DNA of 9,409 nucleotides from Planctomycetota bacterium (GTDB lineage: Bacteria; Planctomycetota; Phycisphaerae; Sedimentisphaerales; Anaerobacaceae). Below the pieces are notes generated by a model, which saw nothing but the letters and a program-made list of their open reading frames with translations, was not told where the DNA came from and ran no database searches. Positions 1-6,995 of this stretch are shown piece after piece. How positions within the stretch are numbered: the first letter of the stretch is position 1; each line of letters opens with the position of its first letter. The stretch covers positions 1-9,409 of the forward strand of contig QNBZ01000033.1 in NCBI GenBank assembly GCA_003644295.1, read 5' to 3'. A program made the position numbers and the translations under genes.

Positions 1-237
1 AATACGTCGTGTGTTTTGCCTAAGGATACTTTTGGCGGAAAGAGTTTCTTCCTGACAGTTCACCTTGTATATCCGAAGACAGAACATATTTTTGTCAATA
101 AGATTCTTGAATTCGAGGTTATCTTTAAGGGCTACAACAGTGAATACGGCGGCCACGGTGATGTTTTTATCCGGCCCCAGTTGCCCTGGACGATACGACG
201 TGAGTGCAGGGAACAGTTAAGTACACGCAAGATGTGA
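1..237 (+). CDS. C-terminal fragment, possibly Wzt-type ABC transporter ATPase (5'-truncated)
   Basis: The reading frame is open from base 1 and stops with TGA at 235-237, giving 78 visible residues, so the gene starts outside the window. The fragment alternates short hydrophobic beta-strand-like stretches (FFLTVHLVYP, then ILEFEVIF) and ends with a Gly-rich turn, GGHGDVFIRPQLPW. This pattern (a ligand-tract strand, a phrase FEV, a Gly-x-Gly turn and a final Trp) resembles the C-terminal beta-sandwich domain of Wzt-like ATPases. That domain recognises the end of a lipid-linked O-antigen or similar glycan before export. No nucleotide-binding motif is visible because that half would lie upstream. 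The next gene follows after 30 bases in the same direction, and a polysaccharide-export role fits the sugar genes downstream. It could instead be another beta-sandwich protein. The coding call is sound; the Wzt identity is tentative. Confidence 0.5.
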   Translation, partial: NTSCVLPKDTFGGKSFFLTVHLVYPKTEHIFVNKILEFEVIFKGYNSEYGGHGDVFIRPQLPWTIRRECREQLSTRKM

Positions 238-252
238 GATTTGTATTCCGTC

Positions 253-260
253 AGGAAGGA
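253..260 (+). promoter_or_regulatory. Ribosome binding site deciding the start of the radical SAM gene
   Basis: AGGAAGGA lies 7 bases before ATG at 268. A TTG nine codons further upstream (241) is in the same frame, but this purine-rich box lies inside that extension, so the ATG at 268 is the better start. Confidence 0.65.
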
Positions 261-267
261 AGTAGAT

Positions 268-2328
268 ATGTTTAGATCACAACCACTTAAAATAGCGTTG
301 GGTGATTTGCGTCATGAGACGGTAGGCAGGCATTCGGTTCTTATGCCGCTTGGAGTTGCCTATATTGCATCATATTTATTGGCTCATATTGATGAGAATG
401 TTATCGAAGTTCGGATTTATGACAGACCGAATGTAATTTTGGAAGATATTGGGCGGTGGAGACCAGATGTTGTTGGTTTGTCTAATTACTGCTGGAATAG
501 CGAATTGTCCCGGATTGTATTCGATTATTCCAAGCAATTGAATCCTGAAACCGTGTGTGTTGCCGGCGGGCCAGAATTTCCAATAGAACAGGCCGAATGC
601 AGACAATATCTGCTGCAAAGAAAAGAAATTGATTTTTATGTTTATCATGAGGGGGAAGTGGCTTTTGCCGAACTTATTAGGAAGCTTGCAGAAGGAATTG
701 TTGCCTTTGAACTCAAGAGCGATCCACAGGGCGGGATAATGTCAATACATCCGAAAACTAGCGATTTAGTCGTCGGTTCACCAATACCACGCCTTAGAAA
801 TCTGGATGAAATTCCATCTCCCTATTTGAACGGTCTTTTGGAGAAGTGGTTTAATGGATACTATGCCCCATCAATTGAAACGGCAAGAGGTTGTCCGTTC
901 TCGTGTGGATATTGCCATGCCGGGCAGGCTTGGTACAATACTATTACGAGATTCAGTACAGAACGCATAAAAGCTGAACTAACTTACATTGCCAGCCGAA
1001 TGACTGCCTATCCTAATGTTCTGTTGTCAATTTGTGACGCCAATTTTGGGATGTACGAGCGTGATGAGGAGATTGCTGAGCAGATTAGATGTCTGCAAGA
1101 TGAATTTGGGTGGCCTAATAGCTTTGATGTTACAACAAGTAAGGCAAACCACGATCGCATATTGAGGATAGCTTCGCGTCTCAGAAACAAAATGCAGGTA
1201 AGTTGTTCTCTTCAATCAATAAATTATAAGACATTAAAAGTTATAAAACGAAAGAATATTGCTATGGATGCATACAAGGAACTTCAGAGAGAAATTAGGC
1301 GACGTGATATGCCATCCGTAGCCGAACTGATTGTACCGATGCCGGAAGAAACAAAAGCATCTTTTTTTGAAGGAGTAAAGGCAGTAACTATGGCGGGTGT
1401 CGAACGCATCGTTCCATACACGACCATGCTCCTAAAAGGAACTTATCTTAATTCACAACAGTGCCGGAAAAAATATCAGATGCAGACGAAGTTCCGCTTG
1501 ATACCACGGCAGTTCGGCGAATACGCTGGCCAAAAGTGTTTTGAAGTTGAGGAGGTCTGTGTTGCCACAAATACAATGTCATTTGAAGACTATCTTGAAT
1601 GTCGTGGCTTTGCATTTGTATCCGCACTTTTGTCGTCGGAGCAGTTTGACCTTGTAGCCCGACATCTCAAAGAGCTTGAAATTAATAATTATGACTACCT
1701 TTATTATGTTTGGGAGATGGTCGTTTCGGGTGGAACTGAGGTGTCAAAGATTTATAACGAATACATAAAAGAGACCGAAAATGAGTTATGGGACAGCAGA
1801 GAAGCCTTGTATGAGTATTTTACAGAGCCACAGGTTTATGAAAAGTTGCTGAGTGGAGAGTTGGGTGATAATCTTATACGAAAGTACAAAGCGAAAGCTT
1901 TACTCGAGTGTTGTATTCCAACAATTGAGTTAGCATATCTTGCCATTGGAAAAATGGCGGGCAAGAAAATAACTCACGAAATCCAGAAATCTCTGGATGC
2001 AGCCAAATGTTGGATGATCGCAGTCAGGAATATAAGCGCTTTACGAGATCAATCGTCTATTAATAATAGTAAAATCCTGCACTTACCATACGACGTGAAG
2101 GAGTGGTATATTGCGGGCGATAATTCTAATTCTCTGGTTTCATATGATAAACCTGTCGATTACAGAATCTTCTACGATACCAAGGAGCTTGATATGTTCC
2201 TAAGTGAGGGGGGAAGGCTTTTTGGCAAAGACCTTTCTTATCAGATCGGAAAGCTTCTTATAAATTGGAGCGTTAATAAACTTTGGCGCAAATGCGAGCC
2301 GGTGACAAAGGAGAGCAGCGTATGTTAA
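268..2328 (+). CDS. B12-binding domain / radical SAM enzyme
   Basis: This 686-residue enzyme has an N-terminal cobalamin-binding Rossmann-like domain (about residues 8-145: PLGVAYIASYL, then PDVVGLSNYCWN, then CVAGGPEFP and YVYHEGEVAF). A radical SAM core follows (about 200-420). The [4Fe-4S] cluster ligands are C209, C213 and C216 in GCPFSCGYC. Later core elements include ICDANFGM (255-262), SLQSINYKTLKVIKR (314-328) and ELIVPMPEETKASF (353-366). Residues from about 440 to the end form a mostly helical tail that I do not recognise. The classic cobalamin-ligating DxHxxG motif is not obvious, as is usual for B12-dependent radical SAM proteins. Family members catalyse methyl transfer to unactivated carbon or phosphorus, or ring rearrangements, in the cytoplasm; the substrate here is unknown. 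Its last seven bases overlap the pseB start, so it is translationally coupled to the Pse genes and may methylate a sugar or glycan. That role is inference; the domain call is secure. Confidence 0.85.
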   Translation: MFRSQPLKIALGDLRHETVGRHSVLMPLGVAYIASYLLAHIDENVIEVRIYDRPNVILEDIGRWRPDVVGLSNYCWNSELSRIVFDYSKQLNPETVCVAGGPEFPIEQAECRQYLLQRKEIDFYVYHEGEVAFAELIRKLAEGIVAFELKSDPQGGIMSIHPKTSDLVVGSPIPRLRNLDEIPSPYLNGLLEKWFNGYYAPSIETARGCPFSCGYCHAGQAWYNTITRFSTERIKAELTYIASRMTAYPNVLLSICDANFGMYERDEEIAEQIRCLQDEFGWPNSFDVTTSKANHDRILRIASRLRNKMQVSCSLQSINYKTLKVIKRKNIAMDAYKELQREIRRRDMPSVAELIVPMPEETKASFFEGVKAVTMAGVERIVPYTTMLLKGTYLNSQQCRKKYQMQTKFRLIPRQFGEYAGQKCFEVEEVCVATNTMSFEDYLECRGFAFVSALLSSEQFDLVARHLKELEINNYDYLYYVWEMVVSGGTEVSKIYNEYIKETENELWDSREALYEYFTEPQVYEKLLSGELGDNLIRKYKAKALLECCIPTIELAYLAIGKMAGKKITHEIQKSLDAAKCWMIAVRNISALRDQSSINNSKILHLPYDVKEWYIAGDNSNSLVSYDKPVDYRIFYDTKELDMFLSEGGRLFGKDLSYQIGKLLINWSVNKLWRKCEPVTKESSVC
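2307..2313 (+). promoter_or_regulatory. Ribosome binding site of pseB
   Basis: AAAGGAG sits 8 bases before ATG 2322, inside the 3' end of the radical SAM gene. It selects this ATG over in-frame codons further upstream (such as the one at 2283). The resulting protein begins MLNGRTILITGGTGSFG, the normal beginning of this family. Confidence 0.75.
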
Positions 2329-3314
2329 ATGGCAGGACGATTTTGATTACTGGTGGTACTGGTTCATTCGGGAATGAATTTATTCGAAGAGTGCTTACGA
2401 GGTACAAACCTAAAAAAGTTATCATATATTCCAGGGACGAATACAAACAATATATGATGAAGAAAAAATTTGCAGAATATGAGGAACAATTGCGGTTTTT
2501 TCTTGGTGATGTAAGGGATAAGAGCCGGCTCTACAGGGCTTTTGAAGGGGTAGATTACGTTGTTCACGCTGCGGCTCTTAAGCAAGTGCCGGCGTTGGAA
2601 TATAACCCTACCGAGGCGGTTAATACAAATGTGATGGGTGCGGACAATATAGTCGATGCCGCTATAGACAGAGGGGTGGAAAAGGTTATAGCGCTTTCCA
2701 CCGATAAGGCCGTCAGCCCTATAAATCTCTACGGTGCGACAAAATTAGTCGCTGAAAAGATATTTATCGCTGCAAATGCTTATGGTGGAAGAAGAGTTAA
2801 ATTTGCATGTGTCAGGTATGGTAACGTTATGGGCTCGCGTGGCAGTGTGATTCCGCTGTTTATGAGCTTGAAGAAAAGCCGAGTCAAAGAATTTCCTATT
2901 ACCGATGAGAGGATGACACGCTTCTGGATTACTCTGGAGCAAAGCGCTGATTTAGTCATAAAGGCACTGCGGGAAACCGAAGGTGGCGAGATATTTATCC
3001 CAAAGATTCCTTCTATGAAAGTTACGGATTTAGCGAGAGCGATTGAGCCGGACTGCACGTTCAGATATACGGGAATAAGGCCGGGCGAAAAACTTCACGA
3101 GAGCTTGGTTTCTTATGACGAGGCACGAAACGTCAAAGTATTCGATGGCATATACGTGATTATGCCTCAGTTTCTTGAGAGCAGCGAGGCCCGTGAAAAA
3201 TACGATAAGTATCCTGCAGTTCCGGAAGGGTTTGTTTTTCGCAGCGATGTAAATGATGTGTGGCTGGGCAGCGAAGAGCTCAGAGAACAGATAAGGAAAA
3301 TGGAGATTGAGTAA
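2322..3314 (+). CDS. pseB: UDP-N-acetylglucosamine 4,6-dehydratase (inverting), PseB
   Basis: This cytoplasmic extended-SDR enzyme of 330 residues catalyses the first Pse step: NADP-dependent C4 oxidation, C5,6 dehydration and C5 inversion of UDP-GlcNAc to UDP-2-acetamido-2,6-dideoxy-L-arabino-hexos-4-ulose. The nucleotide-binding motif GGTGSFG is at residues 11-17. YSRDEYKQ (36-43), FLGDVRD (60-66) and HAAALKQVPALEYNP (82-96) are characteristic of the FlaA1/PseB/CapD group. STDKAVSPINLYGATK carries D128, K129, Y137 and K141, equivalent to the Asp-Lys-Tyr catalytic group described for Helicobacter FlaA1. RYGNVMGSRGSVIPLF (166-181) and GIRPGEKLHESL further along are also conserved. It is short and soluble, lacking the N-terminal membrane region of PglF/WbpM-type retaining dehydratases, which favours Pse over legionaminic or bacillosamine routes. 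It overlaps the upstream gene by 7 bases and pseC by 8. Confidence 0.93.
   Translation: MLNGRTILITGGTGSFGNEFIRRVLTRYKPKKVIIYSRDEYKQYMMKKKFAEYEEQLRFFLGDVRDKSRLYRAFEGVDYVVHAAALKQVPALEYNPTEAVNTNVMGADNIVDAAIDRGVEKVIALSTDKAVSPINLYGATKLVAEKIFIAANAYGGRRVKFACVRYGNVMGSRGSVIPLFMSLKKSRVKEFPITDERMTRFWITLEQSADLVIKALRETEGGEIFIPKIPSMKVTDLARAIEPDCTFRYTGIRPGEKLHESLVSYDEARNVKVFDGIYVIMPQFLESSEAREKYDKYPAVPEGFVFRSDVNDVWLGSEELREQIRKMEIE
3293..3297 (+). promoter_or_regulatory. Ribosome binding site for the TTG start of pseC
   Basis: AAGGA lies 9 bases before TTG 3307, inside the end of pseB. The next in-frame ATG is about 64 codons further in and would remove conserved N-terminal motifs, so the TTG is the likely start. 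Confidence 0.5.
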
Positions 3315-4449
3315 GTTCATTCCTTATGGCCGTCAGTGCGTGGACGAAAGCGACATAAAAGCGGTAGTTGACGTTTTAAGGTCTGACTGGCTCACAACCG
3401 GCCCAACCGTAGATGCCTTCGAGAAGGCGGTAGCTGATTTTGTCGGCGCCGAATTCAGCGTTGCCGTTTCAAGCGGAACGGCGGCTCTGCATACGGCAAT
3501 GTATGCGCTCGGAATTGGGCCGGGAGACGAGGTTATTGTACCAGCTATGACGTTTGCCTCTACCGCAAACGCCGTGGCATTCCAGTGTGCAACTCCGGTG
3601 TTCTGCGACGTTGATGTCGATACGCTGCTTATTGACGCCGGGCTGATTAAGACGAAAATTACTGCGAGAACTAAAGCGATAATCGCTGTTGATTATGCCG
3701 GCCAGCCCTGTGATTATGACGCTCTTCGCAAGATTGCCGACAAAAATAATTTGGTACTTGTTGCCGATGCCAGCCATTCCATAGGCGCCGAATACAAGGG
3801 GCGAAAGGTCGGTACGTTAGCTGACCTTAATGTTTTCAGCTTCCATCCGGTCAAGCATATTACAACCGGCGAGGGTGGAATGGTAGTAACCGATAATCCG
3901 GACTACTCCAGACGGATGACGGTGTTCCGCAATCATTGTATTACCACTGACCACCGCCAGCGTGCCGAAAAAGGGTCGTGGTTTTACGAGATGGTGGATT
4001 TGGGCTACAATTATAGAATTACAGATTTCCAGTGCGCACTGGGAATGAGCCAGTTGAAAAAACTGCCCGGCTGGATAAAACGCCGTCAGGAAATTGCTTC
4101 AAGATATGACCGGGCTTTTGACGGACTTTCTGATGTTAAACCTTTGGCTGTAGCTTCGAATGTATCGCATGTTTATCATTTGTATGTAGTAAAGCTTCGT
4201 AATATAGAGCGGGATAAGGTTTTTAGTTTCTTAAGAACGGCAGGTGTAGGTGTAAATGTTCATTATATCCCTGTACATCTGCATCCCTTTTATCGTGAAC
4301 GGTTTGGCACAAAGGAAGGGCTTTGCCCTGTTGCCGAAGCTGAATACGAGCGGATTTTGTCGTTGCCTATGTTTCCGGCATTAACCAACGAAGATGTAGA
4401 TATGGTTGTATCATCTGTAAGAAAAGCTGTATCGCAGCATACAATATGA
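3307..4449 (+). CDS. pseC: UDP-4-amino-4,6-dideoxy-N-acetyl-L-altrosamine transaminase, PseC
   Basis: This 380-residue aminotransferase of the DegT/DnrJ/EryC1 family uses pyridoxal phosphate (PLP) and glutamate to aminate C4 of the PseB product, giving UDP-4-amino-4,6-dideoxy-L-AltNAc. It begins IPYGRQCVDESDIKAV, followed by LTTGPTVDAFE (29-39) and VSSGTAALHTA (54-64), which binds the cofactor phosphate. VADASHSIGA carries D154 (pairs with the PLP ring nitrogen). FSFHPVKHITTGEGG carries K183, the internal aldimine lysine; both positions match the numbering of Helicobacter PseC. Length and motifs are complete, with no sign of damage. The start is TTG, overlapping the pseB stop by 8 bases; the stop overlaps the next gene in an ATGA unit. 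A generic sugar aminotransferase would look similar, but placement between pseB and the PseG/PseI genes makes PseC clear. Confidence 0.93.
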   Translation: MSKFIPYGRQCVDESDIKAVVDVLRSDWLTTGPTVDAFEKAVADFVGAEFSVAVSSGTAALHTAMYALGIGPGDEVIVPAMTFASTANAVAFQCATPVFCDVDVDTLLIDAGLIKTKITARTKAIIAVDYAGQPCDYDALRKIADKNNLVLVADASHSIGAEYKGRKVGTLADLNVFSFHPVKHITTGEGGMVVTDNPDYSRRMTVFRNHCITTDHRQRAEKGSWFYEMVDLGYNYRITDFQCALGMSQLKKLPGWIKRRQEIASRYDRAFDGLSDVKPLAVASNVSHVYHLYVVKLRNIERDKVFSFLRTAGVGVNVHYIPVHLHPFYRERFGTKEGLCPVAEAEYERILSLPMFPALTNEDVDMVVSSVRKAVSQHTI

Positions 4450-5360
4450 AAGATATAGTTTGGAATGGAGAGAATATTTCCAGATTTGTTTTGGGTACTG
4501 CCCAGCTCGGTATGGATTACGGTATCGCAAACGCTTCGGGCAGGCCGACCGAAAAGGCGGCTTGCGAAATTGTAAAAGAGGCACTGGATAATGGCGTTAA
4601 CTGCTTTGATACCGCCCAGGTATATGGAGACAGCGAAATTGTTTTAGGCAAATGCTTAAAACGTGTCCACCGTAGGAGGATAAAGATTGTTTCCAAGCTT
4701 TCAAGTAAGTTAGAGCCATCCGACAGCGAATCTATCAAGCGAACAGTCAAAGAATCGCGCCAAAATCTCGGCGTTGACCAGCTATGGGGTTTAATGTTGC
4801 ATCAAACCGATTGGCTTGCTCTTTGGAATGAGGGATTAGGCCGAACGCTGGTGGCTCTCAAGAAAGCCGGGGGTATAAAATATCTCGGAGTTTCGGTTTA
4901 TTCGGTTGAGGATGCCCGCAGAGCTTTGGAAAATTCGGATATACAGATTATCCAGGTGCCGTGTAATGCGTGGGACCAGCGAATGAAGACTGCTGGTGTC
5001 TTTGAGCTGGCCAAAAGTTTAAACAAACTTTGCTTTGTCCGCAGCATTTATCTCCAGGGGCTGCTTATAATGTCAACGGAAGAAGTAGAGAAAAAATTTC
5101 CAAAAGCAACGGAGATTTCGCAACGATGGCACAAACTTGCTGAAGATTATGGTTTAAGGCCGCTTGAGTTTGCAATCGGATTCGCCAAGTCGTTGCAGCT
5201 TCCTTTGGTAATAGGCGTAGATAATTCCGCTCAGATAATTGAAAACTTCTCGCTGCTCGAGGGAGTTGAGTTGCCCAGAGAAATAATTGAGGATACACGA
5301 TTACGGGTTGAAGACGAGGATATCATTATTCCAAGCCGATGGAACATATTAAGAGGATAA
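4446..5360 (+). CDS. Aldo/keto reductase family oxidoreductase
   Basis: This 304-residue TIM-barrel aldo/keto reductase begins FVLGTAQLGMDYGIAN (14-29), the normal opening of this group in polysaccharide clusters. The catalytic tetrad is present: D55 and Y60 in FDTAQVYG, K84 in KIVSKLS, and H119 in MLHQTDWL. IKYLGVSVYS and the late VIGVDNSAQIIEN supply the usual barrel strand and NADP-binding regions. Members reduce carbonyls with NAD(P)H or run the reverse oxidation; some relatives in this shape also act on other ligands. The core Pse pathway does not need this enzyme, so it probably tailors the nonulosonate or prepares a precursor or second sugar. It starts on the ATGA that ends pseC, with no good ribosome binding site of its own, implying translational coupling. 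The family is certain; the substrate is unknown. Confidence 0.88.
   Translation: MKDIVWNGENISRFVLGTAQLGMDYGIANASGRPTEKAACEIVKEALDNGVNCFDTAQVYGDSEIVLGKCLKRVHRRRIKIVSKLSSKLEPSDSESIKRTVKESRQNLGVDQLWGLMLHQTDWLALWNEGLGRTLVALKKAGGIKYLGVSVYSVEDARRALENSDIQIIQVPCNAWDQRMKTAGVFELAKSLNKLCFVRSIYLQGLLIMSTEEVEKKFPKATEISQRWHKLAEDYGLRPLEFAIGFAKSLQLPLVIGVDNSAQIIENFSLLEGVELPREIIEDTRLRVEDEDIIIPSRWNILRG
5351..5357 (+). promoter_or_regulatory. Ribosome binding site for the GTG start of the PtmA-like gene
   Basis: AAGAGGA lies 7 bases before GTG 5365 and supports that non-ATG start, which leaves a normal short N-terminus before the SDR nucleotide-binding motif. Confidence 0.65.
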
Positions 5361-5364
5361 GTTC

Positions 5365-6153
5365 GTGAGCCAGAAAGGTTTATTTAGTTTGAGTGGGAAA
5401 GTAGCGGTCGTTACCGGGGGATACGGCCATTTAGGGAAAAGCTTTTGTAACGGATTGGCCGATGCGGGGGCGAGCGTAGTCGTTGCTGGGCCTAACTGTG
5501 ATAAGTTTAAGCGTGCGTTCGGGAAAGGCCGTAATCGCAAAATTACTTTTGAGCAGATGGATGTCAGCTCTGAGGAATCGGTTAAAACAGCATTTAAGCA
5601 TATTTACAAAAAAACAAAACGAATAGATATTCTGGTGAACAACGCGGTCTATTTGCAACGTTCCGGCAAGCCGGCGGAAATGAGTTCGTCGGATTGGAAT
5701 TATGGAGTTGATGGGACGTTAAATAGCGTCTTTCGTTGTATCAAATTGGTCGTCCCATATATGAAGAGAGCTAAAAAGGGCAGTATAATTAATATTTCAT
5801 CGATGTATGGTGTTGTTTCGCCTGATTTTAGTATTTATAGGGGGTATAAAAAGCAGTTCAGTCAGCCGAACTACGGTGCAGCGAAGGCAGGTGTTATCCA
5901 GCTAACCCGATATTACGCAGTGTATTTAGCTCGTTACGGTATCAGGGTCAATTGCATCTCTCCCGGGGCATTTCCTAATCCCAATATTGTAAAGCAGAAG
6001 CGATTTTTACAAAAACTTTCGGCCAAAATACCCATTGGTCGAGTAGGCAGGCCAGATGAACTAGAGGGGGCAATAGTGTTTCTTGCTTCAGTTGCGTCAT
6101 CTTATATGACAGGCCAGAATGTTATTATCGATGGTGGATGGACTGCGTGGTAA
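5365..6153 (+). CDS. Short-chain dehydrogenase/reductase, PtmA-like (flagellin/glycan modification family)
   Basis: This 262-residue classical SDR opens with LFSLSGKVAVVTGGYGHLG, where the cofactor glycines fall in TGGYGHLG (17-24). NNA at 92-94 is the conserved central motif. INISSMYGV supplies S146, and Y170 with K174 completes the Ser-Tyr-Lys catalytic set. The Ser-Tyr gap is 24 residues rather than about 13, because of a loop reading VSPDFSIYRGYKKQ. That loop, and the C-terminal DGGWTAW, recall the Campylobacter PtmA subgroup; this comparison is from memory. Campylobacter PtmA is implicated in making nonulosonate modifications of flagellin. The enzyme probably interconverts a carbonyl and alcohol on a sugar intermediate using NAD(P)H. 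It begins 4 bases after the aldo/keto reductase with its own ribosome binding site, and ends by sharing one base with the cytidylyltransferase start. The SDR call is certain; PtmA-like is likely; the substrate is unknown. Confidence 0.85.
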   Translation: MSQKGLFSLSGKVAVVTGGYGHLGKSFCNGLADAGASVVVAGPNCDKFKRAFGKGRNRKITFEQMDVSSEESVKTAFKHIYKKTKRIDILVNNAVYLQRSGKPAEMSSSDWNYGVDGTLNSVFRCIKLVVPYMKRAKKGSIINISSMYGVVSPDFSIYRGYKKQFSQPNYGAAKAGVIQLTRYYAVYLARYGIRVNCISPGAFPNPNIVKQKRFLQKLSAKIPIGRVGRPDELEGAIVFLASVASSYMTGQNVIIDGGWTAW

Positions 6154-6995
6154 TGCAGGATAAAGCAAAGAAAGTGGGAGCTGTTATTCAAGCCCGTGTA
6201 TCATCAGCGAGGTTGCCTGGGAAGGTTTTGCTTTCGCTGCCTTACGGTTCTGATGTGTCGGTATGTGGACATATAATCAGGCGGCTCAAAAAAGCGAAAA
6301 GTATTGATGAAATTATCGTTGCAACAACTTCTAATCCGTATGACGACAAAGTTGTGAATGTTGCCGATTCTGAGGGCGTAGAACATTACCGTGGTTCAGA
6401 AGAGGATGTTTTAGCACGCTTTTTCGATGCTGCGAAGAAATATCAACTTGATGAGATTGTAAGGATAACGGGCGATAATCCCTGTATAGATTACACATTG
6501 ATTGACGAGGTAGTTCAAATACATTTACAGGTAAATAACGATTTTACGGTTACTCGTCAATATCCCGTAGGAATGAATGTTGAAGTATTATCATTTAAGG
6601 CGTTGAAATTCGCCTATAAGAATGCAAAAAAAGCCCAAGAGCGAGAGCATCTGACGCTATATATACAAGCACATCCTGAGGTGCTTAAGGTTTCTGAAAA
6701 GAAAGCGCCGAACGACTACAGGTGTTCTGATATACGAGTAACATTGGATACAAAAGAAGATTACGCCTTGCTGAATTGCATATTTGAGTTCCTGTATGAG
6801 AAAGACAATTATTTCGGAATAGACAGGCTCGTTTCGCTTTATCGGCAAAAACCATGGTTGGCTACTATTAATAATAAGGTGGGGCAGAAAAAGATATTAA
6901 ATACGCTTGAAGACGAGCTTGCAGAAGCAGTTCGTGTGCTGGATTTGCAGGAGTTAAATAGAGCGAAAAAGCTCTTGATGAATCATTTGAAATGA
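6153..6995 (+). CDS. pseF: SpsF-type cytidylyltransferase in the PseF position
   Basis: This 280-residue protein of the CMP-Kdo-synthetase-like nucleotidyltransferase fold (SpsF group) starts GAVIQARVSSARLPGKVLL (9-27). That replaces the NeuA/PseF signature of IPARGGSK type with the SpsF version, QAR...RLPGK. EIIVATTSNPYDDKVV, HYRGSEEDVLARFF (78-91) and RITGDNPCID (104-113) follow; D108 is the likely metal-binding Asp. Later come QEREHLTLYI and IRVTLDTKEDYAL, the usual C-terminal markers. In the Pse pathway this slot activates Pse with CTP to CMP-Pse. The group is also found with SpsE and SpsG, relatives of PseI and PseG, in Bacillus spore-coat clusters, so the role here is a reasonable inference. 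I chose ATG 6153, overlapping the previous stop as TAATG; ATG 6138 would add five residues within the upstream gene. No strong ribosome binding site is visible, so coupling is likely. Confidence 0.8.
   Translation: MQDKAKKVGAVIQARVSSARLPGKVLLSLPYGSDVSVCGHIIRRLKKAKSIDEIIVATTSNPYDDKVVNVADSEGVEHYRGSEEDVLARFFDAAKKYQLDEIVRITGDNPCIDYTLIDEVVQIHLQVNNDFTVTRQYPVGMNVEVLSFKALKFAYKNAKKAQEREHLTLYIQAHPEVLKVSEKKAPNDYRCSDIRVTLDTKEDYALLNCIFEFLYEKDNYFGIDRLVSLYRQKPWLATINNKVGQKKILNTLEDELAEAVRVLDLQELNRAKKLLMNHLK

Noticed and set aside
241..267. Nine-codon N-terminal extension of the radical SAM protein from TTG 241
   Set aside because: The AGGAAGGA box lies inside this stretch and points to ATG 268.
2283..2321. 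13-codon N-terminal extension of PseB
   Set aside because: It lies inside the upstream gene, and AAAGGAG sits correctly before ATG 2322, which gives the usual family N-terminus.
6138..6152. ATG 6138 as the start of the cytidylyltransferase
   Set aside because: It adds five residues within the SDR gene and no family-like sequence; ATG 6153 forms the common TAATG stop-start unit.
6960..6975. Small hairpin AGAGC/GCTCT with a six-base loop just before the PseG start
   Set aside because: Five base pairs, inside coding sequence and without a T-run; neither a terminator nor clearly regulatory.
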